A stretch of DNA of 64,000 bases from Streptomyces sp. NBC_00461. Its GTDB lineage: Bacteria > Actinomycetota > Actinomycetes > Streptomycetales > Streptomycetaceae. Positions 48,124 to 57,375 of the stretch are shown here, in pieces. The position numbers and the translations under genes are program-made. How positions within the stretch are numbered: position 1 is the first letter of the stretch; the number at the start of each line of letters is the position of its first letter. A model generated the notes under the pieces. The model was not told the origin of the DNA, did no database searches, and saw nothing but the letters and a program-made list of their open reading frames with translations. The stretch lies in assembly GCF_036013935.1 (NCBI RefSeq), contig NZ_CP107902.1, positions 4,931,001-4,995,000 on the forward strand, written 5' to 3'.

Positions 48124-48159
48124 TGAGGGGCGGTGTTTCACGTGAAACACCGCCCCTCA
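48124..48159. terminator. 36-bp perfect palindrome with parS at its centre
   Basis: TGAGGGGCGGT arms flank a parS core to give 36 perfectly palindromic bases 11 bases after the LppU-like stop. As RNA it is a very stable hairpin that could end transcription from the left gene. Confidence 0.6.
48135..48148. promoter_or_regulatory. parS site (perfect)
   Basis: Exact GTTTCACGTGAAAC inside the 36-bp palindrome, 41 bp from the next site. Confidence 0.92.
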
Positions 48160-48168
48160 CCGCGCCCG

Positions 48169-48196
48169 AGGTCATGTTTCACGTGAAACATGACCT
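48169..48196. terminator. 28-bp perfect palindrome with parS at its centre
   Basis: AGGTCAT and ATGACCT arms extend the parS palindrome. It lies 12 bases before the pcnA stop on the minus strand and could end that transcript. Confidence 0.55.
48176..48189. promoter_or_regulatory. parS site (perfect)
   Basis: Exact GTTTCACGTGAAAC. A further half site (TTGTTTCACA) follows at 48197. Confidence 0.92.
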
Positions 48197-48208
48197 TGTT
48201 TCACACCC

Positions 48209-49651
48209 TCAGCCCTGCTCGGCCCACCACTCCTTGAGAGCGGCCACCGCGGCCTCATGCTCCATCGGGCCGTTCTCCAGCCGCAGTTCCAGCATCTGCT
48301 TGTACGCGTTGCCGATGACCGGGCCGGGACCGATGCCCAGGATCTCCATGATCTGGTTGCCGTCCAGATCCGGGCGGATCGCGTCCAGCTCCTCCTGCTC
48401 CTGGAGTTGAGCAATGCGCTCCTCCAGACCGTCGTACGCACGCGACAGAGCCGCCGCCTTGCGCTTGTTCCGCGTCGTGCAGTCCGAGCGGGTCAGCTTG
48501 TGCAGGCGGTCGAGGAGCGGGCCGGCGTCACGGACGTAGCGGCGGACCGCCGAGTCCGTCCACTCCCCGGTGCCGTAGCCGTGGAAACGCAGGTGGAGTT
48601 CGACCAGACGTGAGACGTCCTTCACCAGTTCGTTGGAGTACTTGAGCGCCGTCATGCGCTTCTTGGTCATCTTCGCGCCGACCACCTCGTGGTGGTGGAA
48701 CGAGACCCGGCCGTCCTGCTCGAAACGGCGCGTGCGCGGCTTGCCGATGTCGTGCAGCAGCGCGGCCAGTCGGAGGGTCAGGTCGGCGCCGTCCTTCTCC
48801 AGCTCGATCGCCTGCTCCAGAACGATCAGTGAGTGTTCGTAGACGTCCTTGTGCCGGTGGTGCTCGTCGCGCTCCAACCGCAGGGCCGGCAGTTCGGGCA
48901 GCACATGCTCGGCAAGCCCACTGTCGACGAGCAGCGTCAGACCCTTGCGTGGGTTCCCGGAGAGAACGAGCTTGTTGAGTTCGTCCCGTACCCGCTCGGC
49001 CGAGACGATCTCGATGCGTTCCGCCATCTCCGTCATGGCCGTCACGACCTCGGGAGCCACCTCGAAATCGAGCTGTGCGGCGAAGCGTGCGGCCCTCATC
49101 ATCCGCAGTGGGTCGTCGGAGAAGGACGCTTCAGGAGTGCCCGGGGTACGCAGCACCCGCGCAACGAGGTCGTCCCGTCCGCCGTGCGGATCGATGAACT
49201 TCTTCTCCGGAAGCGCCACGGCCATCGCGTTGACGGTGAAGTCACGCCGGACGAGGTCCTCCTCGATGGAGTCGCCGTACGACACCTCGGGCTTGCGCGA
49301 GGTCCGGTCGTAGGCCTCCGACCGGTAGGTCGTGACCTCGATCTGGTAGCCGTCCTTCTGGGCGCCCACGGTGCCGAAGGCGATGCCGACCTCCCACAAG
49401 GCGTCCGCCCAGGGCCGGACGATCTTGAGGACGTCCTCGGGGCGTGCGTCGGTCGTGAAGTCGAGGTCGTTGCCGAGCCGGCCAAGCAGCGCATCCCGGA
49501 CCGAGCCGCCGACGAGGGCGAGCGAGAATCCCGCCTCCTGGAAACGGCGGGCGAGGTCGTCGGCGACAGGGGCGACCCGCAGCGGTTCGCTCGGCACGCG
49601 GTGCGGCTCCTGACTCAGGGCGCTGAGGTTGGCTTCGTTGACGTTCGGCAC
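48209..49651 (-). CDS. pcnA: CCA tRNA nucleotidyltransferase
   Basis: A 480-residue class II nucleotidyltransferase with a C-terminal HD domain. The active-site block is LVGGSVRDALLGRLGNDLDFTT (as GGSVRDALLG and the acid pair DLD), with RRDFTVNAMAV and DPLRMMRAARFAAQLDF; the HD motif is LLHDIGKPRTR. It adds or repairs the tRNA CCA end. GTG 49651 starts PNVNEANLSALSQ, the family start in Streptomyces. There is no good ribosome site, and a TACCCT lies 9 bases upstream, so the mRNA may be leaderless. Confidence 0.93.
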   Translation of the reverse strand: MPNVNEANLSALSQEPHRVPSEPLRVAPVADDLARRFQEAGFSLALVGGSVRDALLGRLGNDLDFTTDARPEDVLKIVRPWADALWEVGIAFGTVGAQKDGYQIEVTTYRSEAYDRTSRKPEVSYGDSIEEDLVRRDFTVNAMAVALPEKKFIDPHGGRDDLVARVLRTPGTPEASFSDDPLRMMRAARFAAQLDFEVAPEVVTAMTEMAERIEIVSAERVRDELNKLVLSGNPRKGLTLLVDSGLAEHVLPELPALRLERDEHHRHKDVYEHSLIVLEQAIELEKDGADLTLRLAALLHDIGKPRTRRFEQDGRVSFHHHEVVGAKMTKKRMTALKYSNELVKDVSRLVELHLRFHGYGTGEWTDSAVRRYVRDAGPLLDRLHKLTRSDCTTRNKRKAAALSRAYDGLEERIAQLQEQEELDAIRPDLDGNQIMEILGIGPGPVIGNAYKQMLELRLENGPMEHEAAVAALKEWWAEQG

Positions 49652-49909
49652 AACAGAAGAGGGTACGTGGCCCGGACGACCGAGAGCGCCTCCATTAAAC
49701 GTGCACGGACACCTCCCTCGATACAGGCACAAGGCCTGCTCTTGAGGCGTACGGTGGCGCTCCTCTTTATTCACACACATACAGGACACCTCGACCCTGT
49801 CTCCCGATCTTGTGGAGCGGTCCGCGGCACTTCCCTTCAGCGCGCATCGTTACCATGCGTGGACGCACATTCCGACGACCACTGACGACGACGAGGGACG
49901 GGCGAGCGC

Positions 49910-52300
49910 GTGGCCGAGGCGGCAGACTTCCAGGGGACGCATCCCTCACCTGCCCGCCGCTGGTTGCGGCGCACGGGAGCACTGCTCGCGGGGGCGCCTC
50001 TGCTGGCCGGCCTCCTCCAGTTGCCCTCCGCCGCTTCCGCGGATGCGGCCGGACAGTTCCCGTCGCAGGACGCTTCCGACACGGGCTCGGTATCCGTCGC
50101 CCTCGACTCGCTCAGCCCCGACGTCCTCACGGACGGGGACGCGCTGACCGTGTCGGGCACGGTGACCAACAACGGCAAGCAGACGGTCACCGGTGCCCAC
50201 GTGGGACTGAGCGTGGGTCCCAAGCTGAACACGCGCTCTGACGTCCAGGACACCGCACAGCGCAGTGACAGCGTCCAGGGCTCGACAGGCCCGGAGGTCG
50301 GCGGCAAGTACGTCGAGAAGTTCTCCAAGCTCACCCCTGGGGTCGCCGAGCCCTTCAGCATCACGGTGCCGGTCGACAAGCTGGACCTCGGCGGCGACGG
50401 GGTCTACCAGCTCGCCGTCTCGCTGTCCGGCCAGACGTCCGCACAGCCGTGGGACAAGCTCCTGGGCATCGAGCGGACCTTCCTGCCGTGGCAGCCCGAC
50501 GAGGCCGACACGAAGACGAAGACGACGTTCCTGTGGCCGCTGGTCTCCACCGTCCACATGACGGCGGAGACGGGATCGAACGAACAGCAGACGCCGGTCT
50601 TCCTCAACGACGACCTCGCCAAGGAGATCGCCCCGGGCGGCCGCCTCGACGAGATGCTGTCCCTGGGCAAGGACCTCGACGTCACCTGGGTGATCGACCC
50701 GGACCTGCTGGCCTCCGTTGACGCGATGACCCGCAGCTATCGTGTCCGGACCGACAACGGCAGCACCACGGCGGGCACCCACCAGGCTGTCGCCAAGCAG
50801 TGGCTCGGCGAGCTGCAGCAGGCTGTGGCCGACAAGGAGGTCGTGGCCCTGCCCTTCGCCGACCCGGACCTTGCCTCCCTCGCCCACAACGGCACGAGCG
50901 TCAGCGGCTCGCTGAGCCACCTCAAAGAGGCCACCGACGTCGTCGCCAACACCGTGGAGCCGATCCTTCACGTGAAGGCGAACACCGACTTCGCCTGGCC
51001 CGTGGAAGGCGCCGTCGACCCGTCCATCATCAAGGTCGCCACCTCCGCCGGCGCCGACAAGGTGATCGCGCGCAGCGACAGCCTCCAGGAGACCGCGGGC
51101 CTGCCCTACACCCCCTCCGCGGCCCGCCCGATCGGCGGCGGCACCACCGCGGTCGTCGCGGACTCCCGCCTGTCGACGGTCTTCCAGGGGGATCTGACGA
51201 AGGCCTCCGCCAGCACGCTGGCCGTTCAGCAGTTCCTCGCCCAGAGCCTGACGCTCGACAAGCAGACGAACAAACAGCGCAGCATTGTCGTCGCCCCGCA
51301 GCGGATGCCCACGACGCGCCAGGCCCAGGCGATGGCCGCGGCGCTCACGGCCCTCCAGGGCAGCAACTGGTCGGAGAGCCAGGACCTCGCCTCGACCGCC
51401 AAGGCCAAGCCCGACCCCGGTGCCACCACGGCGGTGCCGTCGACGTCCGCGTACCCCCCCTCGCTGCGCAAGCAGGAGCTGCCGCGCTCGGCCTTCGATG
51501 CGATCGCGACCACCCAGGACAAGCTCGACAACTTCCAGGTGATCCTCTCTGACGAGTCCCGGGTGGTGACCCCCTTCGGACGGGCCATCAACCGCGGGAT
51601 GTCCACGTCGTGGCGGGGCCGCCCGGCCGGTGCGGAGAGCTTCCGCATCAACGTGGAGAACCACCTCACCGAGCTGACCAGCCAGGTCAAGCTGATCGAC
51701 AAGTCCGACACGAAGCTCTCCGGACGTAGCGCCACGATCCCTGTGACGGTGCAGAACAACCTGGTGCAGGGCGTCGAGCACCTGACGCTGCGTCTCACCT
51801 CGACGAGCCCCACCCGGCTCCAGATCGGCGGCGACGCCTACCAGGAGCAGCCCGTCACGGTCTCCGGCGGGCACAGTCAGACGGTGAAGTTCACCACGTC
51901 GGCCAAGGCCAACGGCCAGGCCACGGTGGTCGCCCAGCTGTACACGCAGGACGGCCAGGAGTACGGCGATGCCGTCACCTTCGACGTCAAGGTCACCGAG
52001 TTCACGGCCACCGTGATGCTGGTCATCGGCGGCGGCTTCCTCCTGCTCGTGCTTGCCGGCTTCCGGATGTACACACAGCGCAAGCGGGCGGCACGTGAAG
52101 CCGAGGAGGACGGTCCCGGCGAGGCGGGTGGCGAGCCCGAAGACGGGCCCAAGAACCCCGAGGGCCCTGCAGACCATCTCAAGGAGGAGTCCGGCACTGA
52201 CGCCCGGGCAGACGACCCTGAGCAGCCGAGTGACCCGACACCGGACACCGCACCGGAAAGCGCCGACCCGTCCGGCACGGGTGAGAGAGTGGACCGTTGA
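49910..52300 (+). CDS. Large exported membrane-anchored protein (DUF6049-like)
   Basis: A 796-residue protein with an N-terminal signal (PARRWLRRTGALLAGAPLLAGLL), a very long extracytoplasmic region with beta-rich segments (LTVSGTVTNNGKQTVTGAHV; VTVQNNLVQGVEHLTLRL), a single C-terminal membrane helix (TVMLVIGGGFLLLVLAGF) and an acidic cytoplasmic tail. It resembles the uncharacterised protein always found before murJ in actinobacteria (Rv3909-like in mycobacteria). A role with MurJ is suggested only by position. GTG 49910 follows GAGGGACGGG. Confidence 0.82.
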   Translation: MAEAADFQGTHPSPARRWLRRTGALLAGAPLLAGLLQLPSAASADAAGQFPSQDASDTGSVSVALDSLSPDVLTDGDALTVSGTVTNNGKQTVTGAHVGLSVGPKLNTRSDVQDTAQRSDSVQGSTGPEVGGKYVEKFSKLTPGVAEPFSITVPVDKLDLGGDGVYQLAVSLSGQTSAQPWDKLLGIERTFLPWQPDEADTKTKTTFLWPLVSTVHMTAETGSNEQQTPVFLNDDLAKEIAPGGRLDEMLSLGKDLDVTWVIDPDLLASVDAMTRSYRVRTDNGSTTAGTHQAVAKQWLGELQQAVADKEVVALPFADPDLASLAHNGTSVSGSLSHLKEATDVVANTVEPILHVKANTDFAWPVEGAVDPSIIKVATSAGADKVIARSDSLQETAGLPYTPSAARPIGGGTTAVVADSRLSTVFQGDLTKASASTLAVQQFLAQSLTLDKQTNKQRSIVVAPQRMPTTRQAQAMAAALTALQGSNWSESQDLASTAKAKPDPGATTAVPSTSAYPPSLRKQELPRSAFDAIATTQDKLDNFQVILSDESRVVTPFGRAINRGMSTSWRGRPAGAESFRINVENHLTELTSQVKLIDKSDTKLSGRSATIPVTVQNNLVQGVEHLTLRLTSTSPTRLQIGGDAYQEQPVTVSGGHSQTVKFTTSAKANGQATVVAQLYTQDGQEYGDAVTFDVKVTEFTATVMLVIGGGFLLLVLAGFRMYTQRKRAAREAEEDGPGEAGGEPEDGPKNPEGPADHLKEESGTDARADDPEQPSDPTPDTAPESADPSGTGERVDR

Positions 52301-52345
52301 GGATGTCGTGGCCGGTGGGCCCGGGACGATGAGGTGGGGTAAACC

Positions 52346-54619
52346 ATGAACGCGCCGTACGACGGTGACCGCGGCCAGGCCGCGGGCAGCTCGGGCCCCC
52401 CCGAGGGCCCGCCGCCCGAGCACGGCCAGGTGCAGCCGCAGGCCCCCGCCGACATGTACCTCCAGGACGCCTACGACCAGGACCCCTACCGGGCGCAGGA
52501 CCTCTCCGCCCAGGATCCGGTCGCGGAGGCCCTCTACGACCGCGCGGCGCACCCCCCACCGCCCCCGGGCACCTACCAGCCGCAGCAGCCGCTGTACGGC
52601 CGGCCGCCCCAGTCTCCGTACGCCCCAGACCCGCGTGTGTGGGCCCAGACCCCGGCGCCGGAGCCGGGTGGCCCGAACCAGTACCTGCCGTACGGTGACG
52701 ACCCCCGTACGACCCAGTACGTGGGCGTCGACGACCTGGTCACCCAGGCCGGCGAGGAGCGCCACGAGCCGGACGCCTTCGCGCACCTCTTCCGGGACCA
52801 GCAGCAGGGCGGACACCTGGCGTCCGATCCCCCGTCGGTGCCCGGCCCGGCAGCCGCCCCGGGCGGGCCGTCACCGGCGCCGCAGTACCAGGCTCCGTCG
52901 GCTCCCGCGCCCACGGCGGACGAGACCCTCAACCTCGGCGCCATGCCCGCCGCTGCCCCGGCGTCCTCCCAGGCCACGGCGAAGAAGGGCGGGCGAGCCA
53001 CGGGCCTGCTCAAGTCCAGTGCTGTCATGGCCGCGGGCACGATGGTCTCCCGCCTCACGGGTTTCATCCGCTCCGCACTGATCGTCTCGGCACTGGGCGT
53101 CGGCCTGCTCGGTGACACCTTCCAGGTCGCCTACCAGCTGCCGACGATGATCTACATCCTCACCGTCGGCGGCGGTCTCAACTCCGTCTTCGTACCCCAG
53201 CTGGTGCGCGCGATGAAGGAGGACGAGGACGGCGGCGAGGCCTTCGCCAACCGGCTGCTGACCCTGGTCATGGTGGCGCTGGGCGGCCTCACGGTGCTCG
53301 CGGTCCTCGGCGCCCCGCTCCTGATCCGTCTGCTGTCCGACTCGGTCGCCCGCGACCCGGCGGCCAACGAAGTCGGCGTCACCTTCGTCCGCTACTTCCT
53401 GCCCTCGATCTTCTTCATGGGCGTCCACGTGGTGATGGGACAGATCCTCAATGCCCGCGGCAAGTTCGGCGCGATGATGTGGACCCCGGTCCTGAACAAC
53501 ATCGTCATCATCGTGACGCTGGGCATGTTCATCTGGGTGTACGGCACCGCAGCGGACTCCGGCATGAAGGTCACGAACATTCCGCCGGAGGGCCAGCGGC
53601 TCCTCGGCATCGGCGTCCTGCTCGGCCTTGTCGTCCAGGCCCTGGCGATGATCCCGTACCTGCGCGAGACCGGGTTCCGGCTGCGACTGCGCTTCGACTG
53701 GCGGGGCCACGGCCTCGGCAAGGCCGTGACGCTCGCCAAGTGGACCGTCCTGTTCGTGCTCGCCAACCAGGCCGGCGCGATCGTCGTCTCGCAGCTGTCC
53801 ACGTCGGCCGGCAAGGCGTCGCCCGTCGACGGCACCGGCTTCGCCGCCTACGCCAATGCCCAGCTGATCTGGGGCCTTCCGCAGGCCATCATCACCGTCT
53901 CTCTGATGGCCGCCCTGCTGCCGCGCATCTCGCGCTCGGCGGCGGAGGGCGACGGCGGCGCCGTCCGCGACGACATCTCCCAGGGCCTGCGCACCACGGC
54001 CGTCGCCATCGTGCCGATCGCCTTCGGCTTCCTGGCTCTCGGCATCCCGATGTGCACGCTGATCTTCGGCTCCTCGGGCATCAGTGAGGCCACGAACATG
54101 GGCTTCATGCTGATGGCCTTCGCCCTCGGCCTGATCCCGTACTCCGTGCAGTACGTGGTCCTGCGCGCGTTCTACGCCTACGAGGACACCCGCACGCCCT
54201 TCTACAACACGGTCATCGTGGCCGCCGTCAACGCAGGCGCCTCGGTGCTGTGTTACTTCGTGCTGCCGCCCCGCTGGGCCGTGGCAGGCATGGCCGCCTC
54301 GTACGGTCTCGCCTACGCGATCGGCGTCGGAGTCGCCTGGAACCGGCTGCGCAAGCGGCTGGGCGGCGACCTGGACGGCGCCCGCGTCCTGCGCACTTAC
54401 GCACGGCTCGGCATCGCCTCGGTGCCGGCGGCGCTGCTCAGCGGCGCGGCCTGCTACGAGATCGGCCACACGCTCGGCCAGGGCGTTGTCGGATCCCTCG
54501 CGGCCCTCCTGGCCGGCGGAGTCGTTCTGCTCGGGATCTTCTTCGTAGCCGCCCGCAAGATGCGCATCGAGGAGCTGAACTCACTGGTCGGCATGGTCCG
54601 CGGACGTCTGGGGCGCTGA
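52346..54619 (+). CDS. murJ: Lipid II flippase MurJ (MviN)
   Basis: A 757-residue flippase. The first 215 residues are Pro/Gln-rich and disordered (PQAPADMYLQ; PPPPPGTYQPQ). The MurJ domain follows with about 14 helices: AAGTMVSRLTGFIRSALIVSALG, TMIYILTVGGGLNSVFVPQLV and LRAFYAYEDTRTPFYNT. MurJ moves lipid II across the membrane. ATG 52346 follows GAGGTGGGG. In mycobacteria the same gene continues into a pseudokinase; here that part is the next gene. Confidence 0.94.
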   Translation: MNAPYDGDRGQAAGSSGPPEGPPPEHGQVQPQAPADMYLQDAYDQDPYRAQDLSAQDPVAEALYDRAAHPPPPPGTYQPQQPLYGRPPQSPYAPDPRVWAQTPAPEPGGPNQYLPYGDDPRTTQYVGVDDLVTQAGEERHEPDAFAHLFRDQQQGGHLASDPPSVPGPAAAPGGPSPAPQYQAPSAPAPTADETLNLGAMPAAAPASSQATAKKGGRATGLLKSSAVMAAGTMVSRLTGFIRSALIVSALGVGLLGDTFQVAYQLPTMIYILTVGGGLNSVFVPQLVRAMKEDEDGGEAFANRLLTLVMVALGGLTVLAVLGAPLLIRLLSDSVARDPAANEVGVTFVRYFLPSIFFMGVHVVMGQILNARGKFGAMMWTPVLNNIVIIVTLGMFIWVYGTAADSGMKVTNIPPEGQRLLGIGVLLGLVVQALAMIPYLRETGFRLRLRFDWRGHGLGKAVTLAKWTVLFVLANQAGAIVVSQLSTSAGKASPVDGTGFAAYANAQLIWGLPQAIITVSLMAALLPRISRSAAEGDGGAVRDDISQGLRTTAVAIVPIAFGFLALGIPMCTLIFGSSGISEATNMGFMLMAFALGLIPYSVQYVVLRAFYAYEDTRTPFYNTVIVAAVNAGASVLCYFVLPPRWAVAGMAASYGLAYAIGVGVAWNRLRKRLGGDLDGARVLRTYARLGIASVPAALLSGAACYEIGHTLGQGVVGSLAALLAGGVVLLGIFFVAARKMRIEELNSLVGMVRGRLGR

Positions 54620-54756
54620 CGCGGGGGTACGCGCACAACCATCGTCCGCCGCCGTGTGTCGTGCATAGCGGCGGACTGTGGGCACAATTGGTTTGGCGTC
54701 GGACGGCGCGCACGGATGTCGGTCGGCGCGCATTGAATGGGGAGGCAGGAACGACG

Positions 54757-56457
54757 GTGGCGGAACGGAGCACGGCTGCCGTCGACGTGGCAGACAACAG
54801 CGGCGACAAGCCGCTGACCGCGGAGGCGGACCAGTCCACGGCCGACGGGGTGGCCCAGAACCGGGAGCGGGACACGGAGATCGACGAGGCACAGGGGAGT
54901 GGCGGGACCGAGGGTCCCGAGAAGGCCTCAGCACCCGAGCTGCACAGCGGCCACAAACTGGCCAGACGGTACCGGCTCGAAGAATGCGTCACCCGTCTGG
55001 ACGGATTCAGCAGCTGGCGCGCCGTGGACGAGAAGCTTCGCCGCGCCGTCGGCGTTCACCTCCTGCCCGCGGACCATTCGCGGGCACGTTCGGTGCTGGC
55101 CGCGGCACGTTCGTCGGCGCTCCTCGGTGATCCCCGATTCGTCCAGGTACTCGACGCCGTCGAGGAGAACGACCTGGTCTACGTCGTGCACGAGTGGCTG
55201 CCCGACGCCGTCGAGCTGACCACTCTGCTCGCCTCCGGTCCGCTGGAGCCGCACGACGCCTACCAGATGGTCAGTCAGATCGCCTCCGCGATGGCTGCCG
55301 CGCACCGCGAGGGTCTGGCCCACCTGCGCCTGAACCCCAACGCCGTGCTGCGCTCCTCCAGCGGCCAGTGGCGTATCCGCGGCCTCGCCGTCAACGCCGC
55401 GCTGCGCGGCATCAGTTCGGACACCCCGCAGCGCACCGACACGGAGTCCGTCGGCGCGCTCCTGTACGCCGGGCTCACTCAGCGCTGGCCGTACGAGAAC
55501 GACGCGTACGGCCTGTCGGGGCTGCCCAAGGACGTCGGCCTGATCGCGCCCGACCAGGTGCGGGCGGGCGTCCACCGCGGTCTGTCCGAGCTCTCCATGC
55601 GCGCACTCGCCAACGACGGGGCGACTGCCTCCCGTCACGAGTCGCCGTGCACGACGCCCGAGGAACTGGTGAAGGCCGTCGGCGAGATGCCCCGTATCCG
55701 CCCGCCGGAGCCCTCGTTCACCGCGCCCCCGGAGTACCAGCGCACCACGTACCAACAGGGCACGTACGGCCGCCCGGCACCCCACCGCGGCGCCACCCAG
55801 CCGGTCCCGACTCCTCCGGCACCACTGCAGAGCCGCACAGGCAAGGCCCTGAAGTGGGCCGTCTCGGCCCTCCTCATCGCCGCCCTGGGCCTGGGCAGCT
55901 GGCAGCTCGCGGACGCCCTCATGGACAGCAGCAACAAGTCGGACGACACGAACAAGACGCAGACGACGGATGGGGGAGACAAGGGCGGCACGAACCAGCC
56001 GCCCGGCGGCAAGCCCATCACCGTCAAGCGGGCCTTTGACTTCGACCCGTTCGGCGACCAGTCCGAGAAGCCCTCGGACATAGGGAAGGCTTACGACAAC
56101 ACCACGGCCACGTACTGGCAGACGGACTACTACCTGAGCGCGAACTTCGGCAACCTTAAGTCGGGCGTCGGTATCATCCTCGACCTCGGCAAGGTCCAGC
56201 AGGTCGGGAAGGTGACTGTCTCTTTCGTGGGAGACACTTCGGTCGAACTCCGCAGCGCGAGCGCCGACGCGGGCGCTAAGCCGGTGACCTTCTCCTCCTA
56301 CACCAAGGTCGCCTCGGGCTCAGGGACCACTGTGGAACTCAAGCCCGGCAAGTCCGTCAAGTCTCGATACCTCTTGGTGTGGCTGACCAAGCTGCCTCTG
56401 CAAGTCGACGATGGGCAATGGCGCGCCAGAGTGGCCGACATCAAGGTGACCAGCTGA
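54757..56457 (+). CDS. Membrane pseudokinase with extracytoplasmic carbohydrate-binding-like domain
   Basis: A 566-residue protein: an acidic tail (1-65), a kinase-like domain (about 66-310), a Pro-rich link, one membrane helix (LKWAVSALLIAALGLGSWQLA) and an extracytoplasmic discoidin-like domain (AYDNTTATYWQTDYYL; VQQVGKVTVSFVG; YLLVWLTKLP). The catalytic loop reads HLRLNPNAVL instead of HRDLKPxNIL, and the DFG position is IRGLAVN, so it should not phosphorylate. The C-terminal half of mycobacterial MviN has the same parts. GTG 54757 follows GGGGAGG. Confidence 0.88.
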   Translation: MAERSTAAVDVADNSGDKPLTAEADQSTADGVAQNRERDTEIDEAQGSGGTEGPEKASAPELHSGHKLARRYRLEECVTRLDGFSSWRAVDEKLRRAVGVHLLPADHSRARSVLAAARSSALLGDPRFVQVLDAVEENDLVYVVHEWLPDAVELTTLLASGPLEPHDAYQMVSQIASAMAAAHREGLAHLRLNPNAVLRSSSGQWRIRGLAVNAALRGISSDTPQRTDTESVGALLYAGLTQRWPYENDAYGLSGLPKDVGLIAPDQVRAGVHRGLSELSMRALANDGATASRHESPCTTPEELVKAVGEMPRIRPPEPSFTAPPEYQRTTYQQGTYGRPAPHRGATQPVPTPPAPLQSRTGKALKWAVSALLIAALGLGSWQLADALMDSSNKSDDTNKTQTTDGGDKGGTNQPPGGKPITVKRAFDFDPFGDQSEKPSDIGKAYDNTTATYWQTDYYLSANFGNLKSGVGIILDLGKVQQVGKVTVSFVGDTSVELRSASADAGAKPVTFSSYTKVASGSGTTVELKPGKSVKSRYLLVWLTKLPLQVDDGQWRARVADIKVTS

Positions 56458-56652
56458 GGGAAGGGGCCACGAGGTCGTTTCTGCGAGTCCCGTCCTGCCA
56501 CATCTACAACGAATCGGGCAGCGCCCTCGATGTGCGCAGCGGGACGACGAAGCCCTTCTCACCTGCCTGGGACGATCCGCCTGACGATCAGAGAACGGTG
56601 ATCTGTGCCAGGCACTACCCTCGGATAGCAACGGCGGGAGGGAGGGCAACAG

Positions 56653-57375
56653 TTGGACGAGACCGCGAGCGATTCCGTCAGCGACCATGATCTCCTCACC
56701 CGTCATGTCGCCGGCGACCCGGACGCCTTCGGTGAGCTTGTGCGGCGTCATCGTGATCGCCTGTGGGCGGTGGCCCTGCGGACGCTGGGAGACCGCGAGG
56801 AGGCCGCTGACGCCGTTCAGGACGCCCTTGTGTCGGCCTATCGGGCCGCCCACACCTTCCGGGGACAGTCGGCCGTCACGACGTGGCTGCACCGGATCAC
56901 GGTGAACGCCTGCCTGGACCGCGCACGCAAGGCCGCCTCACGCAAGACCTCGCCGGTCGACGACACCGAGCGGCTGGAGCAGCTGCTGGAGCCGCACGAG
57001 GAGGCATCGGCTCCCGCGGAGCGCAACGACCTGCACCGTCAGCTGCTGGAAGCCCTCGGCACCCTCCCGCCCGACCAGCGCGCCGCCCTCGTCCTCGTCG
57101 ACATGCAGGGGTACCCGGTCGCCGAAGCCGCGCACCTCCTCGACGTCCCGACCGGCACGGTGAAGAGCCGCTGCGCCCGTGGCAGAGCCAGACTCCTACC
57201 GCTCCTCACTCATCTGCGGCCGGAAAACTCCGGTGGCGCAAAGGAACGGAGTGAGAGGCGGAACCGGACGCAGGGGACATCCGTCCCACCGGCAGCGGGA
57301 CCGCCGACCGACGGTTCACGCGATACCGGGCCGAGTGATTCAGCTGCAGTGAAGGGCGGAGGTGGGCGAGCGTGA
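56653..57375 (+). CDS. sigM: ECF sigma factor SigM
   Basis: A 240-residue extracytoplasmic-function sigma factor. Region 2 (DPDAFGELVRRHRDRLWAVALRTLGDREEAADAVQDALVSAYR in successive blocks) and region 4 (LPPDQRAALVLVDMQGYPVAEAAHLLDVPTGTVKSRCARGRARL) are present, plus a 50-residue tail. TTG 56653 follows GGGAGGG. Its stop overlaps the next gene by four bases (GTGA), typical of sigma/anti-sigma pairs. Position matches sigM next to trxBA in mycobacteria and Streptomyces. Confidence 0.92.
   Translation: MDETASDSVSDHDLLTRHVAGDPDAFGELVRRHRDRLWAVALRTLGDREEAADAVQDALVSAYRAAHTFRGQSAVTTWLHRITVNACLDRARKAASRKTSPVDDTERLEQLLEPHEEASAPAERNDLHRQLLEALGTLPPDQRAALVLVDMQGYPVAEAAHLLDVPTGTVKSRCARGRARLLPLLTHLRPENSGGAKERSERRNRTQGTSVPPAAGPPTDGSRDTGPSDSAAVKGGGGRA

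Noticed and set aside
50965..50978. CCTTCACGTGAAGG in the DUF6049 gene as a further parS
   Set aside because: It is a palindrome with the CACGTG core but differs from parS at four of 14 bases, in both arms. Probably chance.
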